Below are positions 27,076-36,044 of a DNA stretch of 64,000 nucleotides, piece after piece. Origin of the DNA: Actinobacillus capsulatus DSM 19761. GTDB lineage: Bacteria > Pseudomonadota > Gammaproteobacteria > Enterobacterales > Pasteurellaceae. The position numbers and the translations under genes are program-made. Each line of letters starts with the position of its first letter. Position 1 is the stretch's first letter. The stretch spans positions 1 through 64,000 of the forward strand of contig NZ_KB893946.1 of NCBI RefSeq assembly GCF_000374285.1, written 5' to 3'. Below the pieces are notes generated by a model, which was given only the letters and a program-made list of their open reading frames with translations, ran no database searches and was not told the origin of the DNA.

Positions 27076-27552
27076 TTATTCCTTCTCTTTTAATGCGTTT
27101 AGCACGAATGGCGGTACAAATTGTGCGACATCTCCTTGGTGGCGATAAATTTCTCGTACTATGGTTGAAGAGAGATAACGCCATTGCACGGCTGGCGGAA
27201 GAAAAATCGTCTCTAAACCTTCTTCCAATTTTTCATTCAGTTGTGCTAATTGAATTTCATATTCAATATCATCGCTTCCACGTATACCTCGAACTAATGC
27301 TTTTGCCTGATGTCGTACGGCAAAATCTGCAAGCAATCCGCTAAATCCGATTGCTTGTACATTGTTAAGATGTGCACAACTTTGTTGTACTAATAAGGTT
27401 CGCTCTTCTAGTGAGAAGAGCGGCTGCTTACTGGGATTCTTAGCCACAGCGACAATCACACGGCCAAATAATTTTGCCACACGTTCAATAATATCTAAAT
27501 GCCCATTGGTAATCGGATCAAAAGTGCCGGCATAGATAACGGTATAACTCAT
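27076..27552 (-). CDS. coaD: Phosphopantetheine adenylyltransferase
   Basis: CoaD adenylates 4'-phosphopantetheine to dephospho-CoA, a late step in coenzyme A synthesis. The 158-residue protein has the nucleotidyltransferase motif [16 protein letters not shown] (residues 7-22), [33 protein letters not shown], and the C-terminal [22 protein letters not shown] (ISSS-type phosphate loop). Length matches E. coli (159). waaA ends 2 nt upstream, the common waaA-coaD pair. Confidence 0.97.
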   Translation of the reverse strand: MSYTVIYAGTFDPITNGHLDIIERVAKLFGRVIVAVAKNPSKQPLFSLEERTLLVQQSCAHLNNVQAIGFSGLLADFAVRHQAKALVRGIRGSDDIEYEIQLAQLNEKLEEGLETIFLPPAVQWRYLSSTIVREIYRHQGDVAQFVPPFVLNALKEKE

Positions 27553-27554
27553 AT

Positions 27555-28835
27555 TTATTTCTCTAAATAAGGCGAAAGTAGTTGCATATGGCGTTTTAAC
27601 GCACCTTGATTTTCTTGTAACACGCTAAAGCCTGCTTGGCTAATCGCTTGGCGGGCATTTTGGTGTTCGAGTAGAAAGTTGACTGCTTGTGCTAAATCGT
27701 GTTCATCACTTTTTACTTCAACAACACCTTGAACGTAACGTAATTTTTCAAAAATTTCCGGAAAATTAAACGTATGTACACCGGATATAACTGGGAGTGC
27801 AAAAGCTATAGGTTCTAATGGATTATGTCCGCCGTGCTTTACCAAACTACCACCGACAAAGGCAATTTTAGCTAAGCCGTACAATGTCATCATTTCACCC
27901 ATCGTATCACCTAATAACACCTGAGTGTTTGCTTTTAAAGGTAATTTATCTGTGCGCTTGGTGTAATTTAGTTCAGATTTAATCAGTAAATCTTCGACAC
28001 TGTCAAAACGTTCTGGATGACGAGGTACAAGAATTAAGACTAACTCAGGCCAACGTGTTAATAGTTGCTTATGTGCATCAAGCAACATTTTTTCTTCGCC
28101 TTCGTGAGTACTTCCGGCAATCCAAACCGGACGTTGATTTAGCTCGAGTTCCTGCTTAGTAAACTCGACTTTATTACGCAATTCATCGGTTATTTCTAAA
28201 TCAAATTTTAGATTTCCAGTATTAATGAGGTGCTTATCGTGGAATCCTAGAGCCAGATAGCGCACTGCACTTACTGCATCTTGCGCCATAATTAAATCGA
28301 TTTCATTTAACATATTTGTTAAACCGGATTTTATCCAACCGTATCTTTTCGCTGAACAAGGCGAAAGACGAGCATTGGCAATCACAAATGAAATGCCTCT
28401 TTTATGCGATTGATGAATTAAATTCGGCCATAATTCGGTTTCAATCACAATAATCAACTTTGGTTTTATAAAATCCAAAAAGCGGACCATCGCATCGGGC
28501 AGATCATAAGGTAAATAAAAGTGTGTTACGCTATTACCAAAAGCTGCAAGAACACGAGCCGATCCGGTAGGCGTTACAGTCGTGACGGTGATCGGTAGCG
28601 TAGGATATTTACCTTGAATTGCCTTAATCAAGGGGGTGGCGGCAATCACTTCTCCAACCGATGCTGCATGTACAATAATGCCGTTTTCATTCGGTTGTTT
28701 ATCGTTATTATAATAAGCATAGCGTTCCCATAAGCGGCGGCGATATGCCGGTTGCTTACGCCCACGATTCCACATCATTAATAATATTAATGGTTGAATA
28801 ATGTAACTTAAAATCGTATAGAAAAAACGCAACAC
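27555..28835 (-). CDS. waaA: 3-deoxy-D-manno-octulosonic acid (Kdo) transferase
   Basis: WaaA adds Kdo to lipid IVA, the first inner-core step of LPS. The 426-residue GT30 protein has an N-terminal membrane anchor, [23 protein letters not shown] (the catalytic Glu region), [19 protein letters not shown], and [15 protein letters not shown]. Length matches E. coli WaaA (425). In Haemophilus and other Pasteurellaceae the enzyme is monofunctional with a separate Kdo kinase; which form acts here cannot be told. It overlaps waaL by 1 nt and is 2 nt before coaD, so the four genes are one unit. Confidence 0.95.
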   Translation of the reverse strand: MLRFFYTILSYIIQPLILLMMWNRGRKQPAYRRRLWERYAYYNNDKQPNENGIIVHAASVGEVIAATPLIKAIQGKYPTLPITVTTVTPTGSARVLAAFGNSVTHFYLPYDLPDAMVRFLDFIKPKLIIVIETELWPNLIHQSHKRGISFVIANARLSPCSAKRYGWIKSGLTNMLNEIDLIMAQDAVSAVRYLALGFHDKHLINTGNLKFDLEITDELRNKVEFTKQELELNQRPVWIAGSTHEGEEKMLLDAHKQLLTRWPELVLILVPRHPERFDSVEDLLIKSELNYTKRTDKLPLKANTQVLLGDTMGEMMTLYGLAKIAFVGGSLVKHGGHNPLEPIAFALPVISGVHTFNFPEIFEKLRYVQGVVEVKSDEHDLAQAVNFLLEHQNARQAISQAGFSVLQENQGALKRHMQLLSPYLEK

Positions 28836-30082
28836 TATTGTGTCTCCGTAAGCGGTTTATTTAAGGAAGCCTTTTGCAAGCCTAAGAAAATCACAGTTGT
28901 AATAAAATAAAACATAGTACCGGAGTTATGTGATAAAAAAGCTTGGGTTAGAAAATAACTCATCATCAATAAAATATGGGTAATCCCCAACACGCCCCAT
29001 AAATGTGCAAGGGAATTGGATTCCGATTGTTTTAATCTGTTCCAGAATAGGGTTAGCGGCACGAATAACGTCGCAAGTAATGAGATAAGTCCTATGATGC
29101 CTCTGGTTGAAGCATCATGTAGATATTGATTATGCGCATGACCAAAACTTGCGGCATATTCAGAGATCTTTCCTTCAGAAAAATGCTGTTTGCGCATTTC
29201 TTTCACACCTTGGAGTCCCCAGCCGAAGATAGGTTTTTCCTGAATACCAAGAACGGCACTTTTCCACATATCGAAACGTGCGCCAATCGAGGTACTTTTA
29301 TTTGAGCCGTCCACATAAGCAGTAATATCGCTTTGTGCATCAAGGTAACGTTTATGAATTGTCTCACTAGTAAAAATGCCGCCGGCAAGCGTAATGAATA
29401 ATACACCTGAGATAAGCCATTTTGATAATGATTTACGGTTCAGCCAAAAGATAATGAACAGTACGAACGGTACACCAATCCATGCTCCTCGAGCCGTGGT
29501 AAGAAAACTAGCGATAAGCGCAAATAAAGCGGCAATTAAGCTGAAATACATGGCAAGACGCTGTTTTTGTGTATAAAAATAAAATAATGTACAAAACGAG
29601 AACATCGCAAGCGACATCGCAATATCGCCGGCTTGAATATGCATGATTTTAGGAAACGGTCTCACGAAATCGAAACCGAACACTTGAATCATACTGGTGA
29701 TTCCGGCGCCGATACCAGCAATTAAAATGGCATAGACAATCCATCGCTGTTTAAGTTGATTTTTATAAAATACCGCTAAAATCGGTAATGATAATAAAGC
29801 TCGTGCGGCAAGATCCAATTCGCTGCCTTTTCCTTTATGTACAATAAGCGATAAGACGAAAAGTAAGAAATAACAGACAAATGTTGTAATTAACCATTTA
29901 TCCGATTTTGCTAAATGATAGGATTTATTTTTTATGTGGGGTATGAGCAACGCTATACCGGATAATGCTAATAAGATCGGAATTAGACTATAACTGAATT
30001 TAAATTGAAGCATTAAAATAAAGAATAAGCCTATTAGTCCCGAATAGATTTGGCTTTTATTATATTTAATTTGCGTTAGCAT
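28835..30082 (-). CDS. waaL: O-antigen ligase (Wzy_C/WaaL family)
   Basis: This 415-residue inner-membrane protein has about 10-12 membrane helices and a large periplasmic loop between about residues 228 and 330 that carries the Wzy_C motif region (FGWGLQGVKEMRKQHFSEG, then FGHAHNQYLHDASTRGIIGL with the conserved His). Ligases of this family move O-antigen or short oligosaccharides onto lipid A-core; some members are polymerases. Its place before waaA supports an LPS role. The start is ATG 30082 with AGGAC nearby. An own -10 (TATAAT at 30114-30119, minus) is visible. Confidence 0.82.
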   Translation of the reverse strand: MLTQIKYNKSQIYSGLIGLFFILMLQFKFSYSLIPILLALSGIALLIPHIKNKSYHLAKSDKWLITTFVCYFLLFVLSLIVHKGKGSELDLAARALLSLPILAVFYKNQLKQRWIVYAILIAGIGAGITSMIQVFGFDFVRPFPKIMHIQAGDIAMSLAMFSFCTLFYFYTQKQRLAMYFSLIAALFALIASFLTTARGAWIGVPFVLFIIFWLNRKSLSKWLISGVLFITLAGGIFTSETIHKRYLDAQSDITAYVDGSNKSTSIGARFDMWKSAVLGIQEKPIFGWGLQGVKEMRKQHFSEGKISEYAASFGHAHNQYLHDASTRGIIGLISLLATLFVPLTLFWNRLKQSESNSLAHLWGVLGITHILLMMSYFLTQAFLSHNSGTMFYFITTVIFLGLQKASLNKPLTETQ

Positions 30083-30183
30083 AAGAGTCCTACATAAAAA
30101 ATTTAACGAAAATATTATACTTAAAAATTGAGAAAGAAAGGAAAGAAAAGACGCTTTAATCGTGTAAATTTCTAATAAGCATA

Positions 30184-30257
30184 AAAAAACCCCTCATTCC
30201 GGAGGGGTAAAACTTATTATGGAGTCATACTTCTATGAGTATTGACTCCTAATTATA
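30184..30257 (-). ncRNA. candidate small RNA between trhP and waaL
   Basis: On the minus strand a promoter (TTGCAG at 30274-30279, 16-nt spacer, TATAAT at 30252-30257) is followed at once by GGAGTCAATACT...AGTATGACTCC (30221-30249), an 11-bp stem with one bulged A. Then 12 nt later comes a 7-bp terminator ACCCCTC/GAGGGGT with 7 U (30184-30208). The predicted transcript is about 62-66 nt, with no reading frame. waaL has its own -10 downstream of this terminator, so the unit seems independent. It could also be read as a waaL leader attenuator. I do not recognise the family. Confidence 0.6.
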
Positions 30258-30279
30258 TGAATTTAATTCATAACTGCAA
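30252..30279 (-). promoter_or_regulatory. promoter of the candidate small RNA
   Basis: TTGCAG-N16-TATAAT on the minus strand, 3-8 nt from the 5' side of the first hairpin, so the RNA would begin at or near its stem. Confidence 0.65.
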
Positions 30280-30316
30280 TAATAAATTTTCAATCTTTAC
30301 AATATATTGCTAAAAT

Positions 30317-30332
30317 TGTGAGATTGATCACG
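30317..30332. promoter_or_regulatory. CRP-like site upstream of the candidate small RNA
   Basis: TGTGA-GATTGA-TCACG matches the CRP core TGTGA-N6-TCACA at 9 of 10 positions. It covers the trhP stop codon and is centred about 78 nt upstream of the predicted small-RNA start. Confidence 0.45.
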
Positions 30333-31725
30333 CTTTATGCGGATTTCTTGTATTAGAATCTATAAGATTACGCATTAAAAGAGCATAATCCAGATCAATA
30401 TCCGCCGGTACGTCTAAAAATACAAAATGTCCGTCACCAAGCCCTGCTTCCACGTGTTCGTTTTTACGGTTTAGCATACGTTCAATTTTAAATACGATAT
30501 TACCTTTCGGCGTCATCATTTCTACCGAATCGCCTACCAAGAATTTATTTTTTACTGCAACTTCCGCCATACCTTCGGCATTACGTTTGCCGGTGAATTC
30601 ACCGACAAATTGTTGGCGTTCCGAAATTGAGTAGCCATATTCGTAGTTTTGATATTCATCATGGGTATGACGGCGTAAGAAACCTTCGGTATAACCACGG
30701 TGTGCGAGTGATTCTAAGGTATCCATTAGTGATTCATCAAACGGTTTACCTGCCGCTGCATCGTCAATTGCTTTACGGTAAACTTGAGCGGTACGTGCGC
30801 AGTAGTAGAATGACTTAGTACGTCCTTCAATTTTAAGTGAATGAACGCCCATTTGGGTTAATCTTTCTACGTGTTGTACTGCACGTAAGTCTTTGGAGTT
30901 CATAAAGTAAGTACCGTGTTCATCTTCAAACGCAGTCATTTGCTCGTCCGGACGGTTTGGCTCGGTGTATAGGAATACTTTATCCGTATGTGAACCTTCG
31001 CCTAATGTCGGTGCAATATTTTTCACTTCAATTTTCGGCTCATAACGTTGAACGGCAGATTGTGGCACGATATTACCGACTTCATCGGTTGTGCCTTCTT
31101 CCATTTTGTATTCCCAACGGCAAGCGTTAGTACAAGTACCTTGGTTCGGATCACGTTTATTGATATAACCGGACAATAGGCAACGACCTGAATATGCCAT
31201 ACAAAGTGCGCCGTGTACGAAGATTTCAAGCTCGATATCCGGCACTTGCTGGCGGATTTCTTCGATTTCTTCCAATGATAATTCACGTGAAAGAATGACA
31301 CGAGTAAGCCCCATCTGTTTCCAGAATTTTACCGTCGCCCAGTTTACCGCATTCGCTTGTACCGAAAGGTGAATATCGATTTCCGGGAAGTTTTCGCGCA
31401 CTAACATAATTAAACCGGGATCGGACATGATCAATGCGTCCGGTTTCATATCCACTACGACTTTCAGATCTTTGATAAATGTTTTAAGTTTTGAGTTGTG
31501 TGGCGCAATATTCACCACCACATAGAATTTTTTACCTAAGCTATGCGCTTCATAAATCGCGATTTGTAAGTTAGCGTGGTTAAATTCATTGTTACGTACG
31601 CGTAAGCTATAACGCGGTTGGCCTGCATAAACGGCATCTGCGCCATAAGCAAAAGCGTAACGCATATTTTTTAAGGTGCCGGCAGGCGAAAGTAATTCAG
31701 GTTTAGGGTATTTTAATTCGGACAT
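30328..31725 (-). CDS. trhP: tRNA hydroxylation protein TrhP (YegQ), U32 peptidase family
   Basis: This family does RNA hydroxylation rather than proteolysis; in E. coli YegQ/TrhP works in 5-hydroxyuridine formation at tRNA U34 using prephenate. The 465-residue protein starts LSPAGTLKNMRYAFAYGADAVYAGQPRYSLR and has the U32 signature EIFVHGALCMAYSGRCLLSGY with Cys that can bind an Fe-S cluster, then DPNQGTCTNACRWEY. Length fits YegQ (453) and not the larger RlhA. ATG 31725 gives the family start; the frame to 31815 adds no conserved residues. Prephenate is also the TyrA substrate. Confidence 0.88.
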   Translation of the reverse strand: MSELKYPKPELLSPAGTLKNMRYAFAYGADAVYAGQPRYSLRVRNNEFNHANLQIAIYEAHSLGKKFYVVVNIAPHNSKLKTFIKDLKVVVDMKPDALIMSDPGLIMLVRENFPEIDIHLSVQANAVNWATVKFWKQMGLTRVILSRELSLEEIEEIRQQVPDIELEIFVHGALCMAYSGRCLLSGYINKRDPNQGTCTNACRWEYKMEEGTTDEVGNIVPQSAVQRYEPKIEVKNIAPTLGEGSHTDKVFLYTEPNRPDEQMTAFEDEHGTYFMNSKDLRAVQHVERLTQMGVHSLKIEGRTKSFYYCARTAQVYRKAIDDAAAGKPFDESLMDTLESLAHRGYTEGFLRRHTHDEYQNYEYGYSISERQQFVGEFTGKRNAEGMAEVAVKNKFLVGDSVEMMTPKGNIVFKIERMLNRKNEHVEAGLGDGHFVFLDVPADIDLDYALLMRNLIDSNTRNPHKA

Positions 31726-31870
31726 AGGTTTATTCTCTTCTGATAACAAGTCAGTACCTCCCGCGAGGGAAGGCGTAAAAGTGTCTATTTTCCAAGAAAT
31801 ATCGCTTTCTAGCAAGCAATAGATAGATTAGAATGCGACTTTCTGTATTTAATTCACTCGTGGGAAATTT

Positions 31871-32245
31871 ATGAAAAACTTTAGATTGTTACTCGTAGCA
31901 ACATGCTTAGCATTTTCAAGTTTCGCTTTTTCAAACGGCGTAATGATGGAAATGTTCCAAATGAAAAAACAGCTAAATGTGTTGCAAGACGCAGAAACAA
32001 CGGAACAGTTTCAAACTTCTGTTTCGGCATTCTTAAAGCAAGCTGAAAAAGCAAAAGAGACGATGCCGGCAAGTCTGGACGGTGATCAAGAACGTTTTGT
32101 CGGTTATCAAGTGGCAATGCAACAAGTGATTGATGTTGCGAAGCAAGCGGAGCAACAAGCTCAAGTAGGAAATTTAGCTCAAGCAAAACAAACTCTTGAA
32201 GCACTTGATGATATGAAGAAAAAATATCATTCAGAGTATAAGTAA
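31871..32245 (+). CDS. Cytochrome b562 family periplasmic protein
   Basis: This 124-residue precursor has a signal peptide (about 1-22) and a four-helix-bundle mature part like E. coli cytochrome b562 (CybC). The b562 haem ligands Met7 and His102 fit M28 and H120 (in KKKYHSEYK, like AYHQKYR of CybC), and spacing is close (92 versus 95). CxxCH is absent, so haem would be non-covalent. Electron-transfer role is unknown in this family; some members (CpxP-like four-helix proteins) lack haem, so the ligand assignment should be tested. It stands alone. Confidence 0.72.
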   Translation: MKNFRLLLVATCLAFSSFAFSNGVMMEMFQMKKQLNVLQDAETTEQFQTSVSAFLKQAEKAKETMPASLDGDQERFVGYQVAMQQVIDVAKQAEQQAQVGNLAQAKQTLEALDDMKKKYHSEYK

Positions 32246-32254
32246 CACAGTTAT

Positions 32255-32318
32255 AAGCGGTTGAATTTTAGCGTTCATAGTAAAAAAATGTTAAAATTTG
32301 ACCGCTTGTTTTTTTATG
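32255..32318 (+). terminator. inverted USS pair used as terminator after the cytochrome b562 gene
   Basis: AAGCGGTTGAATTTTA pairs (two G-U) with TAAAATTTGACCGCTT, followed by GTTTTTTTT. The next gene begins 13 nt later. Confidence 0.7.
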
Positions 32319-32330
32319 TATTGGAGAATT

Positions 32331-33380
32331 ATGGAACAGTCTCAAGTCTCTCTGACCAAAGCGTTAGTTGCCACTGCCGCAATTATTATTATTTTAGCGG
32401 GGATTAAAGCAGCGGCAGAAATTGTCGTACCGTTTTTATTGTCACTATTTATTGCAATTATTTGTTCGCCTATTATTAAATTTATGACGACACGTCGTAT
32501 CCCCTTAGGGATAGCGATTAGCTTATTATTAGGGCTAATTATCTTAGTTTTCTTATTTTTAACCGGTATGGTAAACAATGCTATTCAGGAATTTACCGGT
32601 TCTATCCCACAATATAAGTTATTGCTGACTGCACGTTTGCAAACAATATTTGCTGTAGTTAAGGAATATCAATTACCGATTAGCATTAGTCAGGAAGATA
32701 TTCTCAGTAAATTTGACCCTAGTGCCGTGATGAATTTAGTTAGCCGTTTGTTATTAGGTTTTTCAGGTGTGTTATCTAATATTTTTGTTTTATTTTTAGT
32801 GGTGATTTTTATGCTGTTAGAATCACCGATGGCTAAATATAAGTTAGCGCTGGCGTTGAGTCCGGATAATGATCTTTCTAATGAGAAATATTATATTGAT
32901 CAAGTTCTAGAAGGTGTTATTGGCTATTTAGGTATTAAAACGGTGATCAGTGCTTTAACCGGCCTATCTGTTTGGATCTTATTAATGATCTTAAATGTGC
33001 AATATGCTGTATTATGGGGCGTATTAGCTTTCTTATTAAATTATATTCCGAATATCGGTTCTTTTTTAGCCGGTATTCCTATTGTATTACAAGCGTTGTT
33101 ATTAAATGGTTTTTCTGTTGGTTTGGCTGTATTAGCCGGTGTTGTAGGAATTAATATGCTATTTGGTAACGTATTGGAGCCCAAAATGATGGGAAAACGT
33201 CTAGGGCTTTCGACATTGGTTGTTTTCCTTTCCTTACTTTTCTGGGGATGGTTATTGGGAACGGTCGGAATGTTGCTTTCCGTTCCGCTCACAATGGCGC
33301 TGAAAATTGCTTTAGAATCGAATCCGAGTTCTCGCCGATATGCGGTATTACTGGGCGATATAGAAGAAATTAAACATTAA
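32331..33380 (+). CDS. AI-2E/PerM family membrane protein, TqsA-like
   Basis: This is a 349-residue inner-membrane protein with about 7-8 helices of the AI-2E transporter (UPF0118/PerM) family. It contains the long amphipathic segment after TM3 and the conserved LWGVLAFLLNYIPNIGSFLAGIP motif near residue 230. E. coli TqsA of this family exports the signal AI-2 and affects biofilm; other members are Na+/H+ or Na+/Li+ antiporters. Length matches TqsA (344). ATG 32331 has GGAGAATT upstream; a longer frame runs into the terminator of the gene before. Confidence 0.83.
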   Translation: MEQSQVSLTKALVATAAIIIILAGIKAAAEIVVPFLLSLFIAIICSPIIKFMTTRRIPLGIAISLLLGLIILVFLFLTGMVNNAIQEFTGSIPQYKLLLTARLQTIFAVVKEYQLPISISQEDILSKFDPSAVMNLVSRLLLGFSGVLSNIFVLFLVVIFMLLESPMAKYKLALALSPDNDLSNEKYYIDQVLEGVIGYLGIKTVISALTGLSVWILLMILNVQYAVLWGVLAFLLNYIPNIGSFLAGIPIVLQALLLNGFSVGLAVLAGVVGINMLFGNVLEPKMMGKRLGLSTLVVFLSLLFWGWLLGTVGMLLSVPLTMALKIALESNPSSRRYAVLLGDIEEIKH

Positions 33381-33406
33381 TTCTATTTTACTAAGTCTCT
33401 TTTGAT

Positions 33407-33470
33407 ACAAGCGGTCGAATTTCTTAAATTTTTTGCAATTTGCAAATTTTAGGGAAATTCGACCGCTTGT
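33407..33470. repeat. inverted pair of full Apl-type USS
   Basis: ACAAGCGGTCGAATTTC at 33407-33423 and its exact reverse complement ending at 33470 form a 17-bp stem. It follows the TqsA-like gene and can act as its terminator. Confidence 0.9.
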
Positions 33471-33556
33471 TTATTATGTATTGAACGGCTTTTTCTTTAT
33501 ATTGTTTAATCTATCAATAAAAAGCAAACGATTGCATTAAAATTATAGGGTTTTAC

Positions 33557-33584
33557 TTGACGATTTTTAAAGAATCGTTAAAAT
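33557..33584 (+). promoter_or_regulatory. promoter for the glycine riboswitch-symporter transcript
   Basis: TTGACG and TAAAAT separated by 16 nt, just upstream of the riboswitch. Confidence 0.75.
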
Positions 33585-33610
33585 CTGCCCATTCTTTTTA
33601 ACGAAGAATT

Positions 33611-33802
33611 GTTCGGATGAAGGTAGCTGGAGAAGAGTGAAAACTCTACCGACGAGGTAAAATCTTTCAGGTGCTAGCGATAGCGAGGACAGTTACTGGA
33701 CGAACCCTTGGAGAGATCCAATCCATATAAATGGAAAATGGACGCCGAAGGCGCAAGTGCGAATGCATGAAACGCTCAGGCAAAAGGACAGGGGAGAAAA
33801 GT
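33611..33802 (+). ncRNA. tandem glycine riboswitch
   Basis: Two aptamers are seen. The first holds GGAGAAGAG, ACCGACGAGGTAAAA, TCTTTCAGGTGC and GGACAG, closed by GTTCG...CGAAC. The second holds GGAGAGATCC, GCCGAAGG, AAACGCTCAGGCAAA and AGGACAGGGGAGA. This is the standard cooperative double glycine riboswitch. The gene behind it is an alanine/glycine:cation symporter, a usual target. The expression platform must lie in 33803-33912; I see no clear terminator there, so control may be at translation or by alternative folding. Confidence 0.93.
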
Positions 33803-33912
33803 GATACCTACCTAACTAGCGGTCATTTTTAGTCAAATTTTATTGATTTTACCGCTTATCTCTATTGTTACTTTTCTTTCCTTGTAACATATAATTACGA
33901 GGAATTACACAC

Positions 33913-35280
33913 ATGTCATTTGATGATATTCTTAATACTATTAACAGCCTTATTTGGGGCGCCCCACTTTTAATCCTACTTTCCGGTGTTGGTTTATATT
34001 TAACTTTTGCACTAAAAGGTATTCAATTTTGTCAGTTAGGCCGTGCTTTCGTGTATATGTTCAAACCTGAAAAAGGCGAAGGACAAGCCGGTGATATTTC
34101 TGCTTTTGCGGCACTTTCTACTGCACTTGCTGCAACAATCGGTACCGGTAATATTGTCGGTGTGGCAACCGCTATTCACTCGGGCGGGCCGGGGGCATTA
34201 TTTTGGATGTGGTTGATTGCGTTATTCGGTATGGCGACCAAATATGCGGAAGGCTTATTAGCGATTAAATTTCGTGGTCGTGATAAAGACGGTTTTATTG
34301 CCGGTGGCCCAATGTATTATATCGAAATGGGGATGGGCAAAAACTGGAAATGGCTGGCAAAAGCATTCGCATTTTTTGGCGTATTAGTTGCCTTATTAGG
34401 GATTGGTACTTTCCCACAAGTAAACGGTATTACTCATTCATTGGAGTCAACCTTTGATGTACCGGTCGTATTTAGCTCAATTATCTTAACTTTAGTCGTG
34501 ACCTCTATCGTATTAGGTGGGGTAAAACGTATTTCTAAAATTGCATCGATTGTGGTGCCGTTTATGGCGGTGGCTTATGTGATTGCTTCGGTTAGCGTAT
34601 TAATTATGAATGCGGAAAAAGTACCGGATGCAATCGTATTAATCGTACATGCGGCGTTTAATCCGGAAGCCGCATTAGGCGGTGCATTTGGCTTTACTGT
34701 GATGCAGGCGATTCAATTAGGGGTTGCACGTGGTATTTTCTCGAATGAATCGGGTTTAGGTTCGGCACCTATTGCAGCTGCAGCGGCACAAACTAAAGAG
34801 CCGGTGCATCAGGGCTTAATTTCAATGACCGGTACTTTCTTAGATACGATTATTGTGTGTACCATGACCGGTCTGGTGATCGTGTTAACCGGCGCTTGGA
34901 CGGGCGAAGCCGAAGGAGCTGAATTAACCAACCTTGCGTTTAACCAAGGTTTAGAGAGTTCATTCGGTGCGGTGGTTGTTACGATTGGTTTAATTTTCTT
35001 TGCATTTACTACGATTTTAGGTTGGTGTTATTACGGTGAGCGTTGTTTTGTTTATCTGACTAATGGTAAAACTAAAGGAATTAAATTCTATCGTTTACTA
35101 TTTATCTTATTAATTGCTTCTGCGCCGTTCTTACAATTAAAAACGATTTGGACGATTGCAGATATAGTAAACGGTTTAATGGCATTCCCGAATCTGATCG
35201 CTTTAATTGCATTACGCAAAGTGATTATTGAAGAAACCAAAAATTATTTCTTCCGCTTGAAAAATGGCGAACTAAAATAA
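33913..35280 (+). CDS. Alanine/glycine:cation symporter (AgcS family)
   Basis: This 455-residue inner-membrane protein of the AgcS family takes up glycine or alanine with Na+ or H+. It has about 11 helices and family blocks such as ALAATIGTGNIVGVATAIHSGGPGALFWMW (about residues 73-102), GGPMYYIEMGMG, GVARGIFSNESGLGSAPIAAAAA, and ILGWCYYGERC. Length is typical. GAGG precedes ATG 33913. The glycine riboswitch upstream argues for glycine as the key ligand, with import or overflow handling tuned to internal glycine. Confidence 0.93.
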   Translation: MSFDDILNTINSLIWGAPLLILLSGVGLYLTFALKGIQFCQLGRAFVYMFKPEKGEGQAGDISAFAALSTALAATIGTGNIVGVATAIHSGGPGALFWMWLIALFGMATKYAEGLLAIKFRGRDKDGFIAGGPMYYIEMGMGKNWKWLAKAFAFFGVLVALLGIGTFPQVNGITHSLESTFDVPVVFSSIILTLVVTSIVLGGVKRISKIASIVVPFMAVAYVIASVSVLIMNAEKVPDAIVLIVHAAFNPEAALGGAFGFTVMQAIQLGVARGIFSNESGLGSAPIAAAAAQTKEPVHQGLISMTGTFLDTIIVCTMTGLVIVLTGAWTGEAEGAELTNLAFNQGLESSFGAVVVTIGLIFFAFTTILGWCYYGERCFVYLTNGKTKGIKFYRLLFILLIASAPFLQLKTIWTIADIVNGLMAFPNLIALIALRKVIIEETKNYFFRLKNGELK

Positions 35281-35309
35281 GATTTACGCCGAGTGATTGA
35301 AAATCTGTT

Positions 35310-35338
35310 AAAGTGTAGGGTAATACCTACACTTTTTT
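35310..35338 (+). terminator. terminator after the glycine symporter
   Basis: AAAGTGTAGG-GTAATA-CCTACACTTTTTT. The next gene starts 7 nt later, so it may have a promoter inside the hairpin region or rely on read-through. Confidence 0.8.
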
Positions 35339-35345
35339 ATTTTGT

Positions 35346-36044
35346 ATGAAAGTTCTTTATTCTTTAGTTTTATTCCTATTTTTGAGTTTAATTGCGCCCT
35401 CTATTTATGCGGCTTCCGACAGTTCAATCAGCTGTAAAGTCGTAGGGATTAGTGACGGTGATACGCTGACCTGCTTATACAGACGTAAGCCGCTTAAAGT
35501 GCGCTTGTTATATATTGATGCGCCGGAGTCCGCCCAGCCGTATGGCAATAAAGCCAAACAGGCGCTAGCAAATTTGGTATTTAAAAAACAAGTGACACTA
35601 CACAGTAGTGGTTACGATCGTTACCAACGCTTATTAGCGGTGGTTTATGATGAGCAAGAACGCAATATCAATTTATTATTAGTCCAAAAAGGTATGGCAT
35701 GGGCATACCGTGAAACGCAGCCGATTTATGAGCAGGCAATGCTAAAAGCAAAACAAGCACAGAAAGGATTATGGCAAGATAAATCGCCAATCAATCCTGC
35801 GGAGTGGCGTAAAGCACATAGTGCGGATAAACGCTTGGATTCCGGTTGGAATTGGCAAAATTTTTGGAAAAAACGACCGCTTGTAAAAGATAAAACATTA
35901 GATTGTAAGAAAGTACTACGTTGTAGTGATTTTAGTGACTACCAAAGTGCGAAACGTTATTTCGACCAATGTGGTTCTAAAACCATGGACGGTAATCATG
36001 ATGGTATTCCTTGTAATAAATTGTATCGAGAGGCATTGCATTAA
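35346..36044 (+). CDS. Secreted thermonuclease-like (SNase) protein with excalibur domain
   Basis: This 232-residue precursor has a signal peptide (about 1-22, ending IYAA), an SNase domain (about 28-150: VVGISDGDTLTC, VRLLYIDAPESAQPYG, YDRYQRLLAVVYD with catalytic Arg/Glu-type residues, LLVQKGMAWAY), and a C-terminal excalibur calcium-binding motif (MDGNHDGIPCN, DxDxDG-like). It probably degrades DNA or RNA outside the inner membrane. The stop TAA overlaps the next ATG (TAATG), so csdA is translationally coupled, an odd pairing with no obvious logic. It carries a USS (near 35876-35884). Confidence 0.88.
   Translation: MKVLYSLVLFLFLSLIAPSIYAASDSSISCKVVGISDGDTLTCLYRRKPLKVRLLYIDAPESAQPYGNKAKQALANLVFKKQVTLHSSGYDRYQRLLAVVYDEQERNINLLLVQKGMAWAYRETQPIYEQAMLKAKQAQKGLWQDKSPINPAEWRKAHSADKRLDSGWNWQNFWKKRPLVKDKTLDCKKVLRCSDFSDYQSAKRYFDQCGSKTMDGNHDGIPCNKLYREALH

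Noticed and set aside
30083-30183. A leader peptide for waaL
   Set aside because: No frame with a ribosome site and a run of control codons is visible between the small-RNA terminator and waaL.
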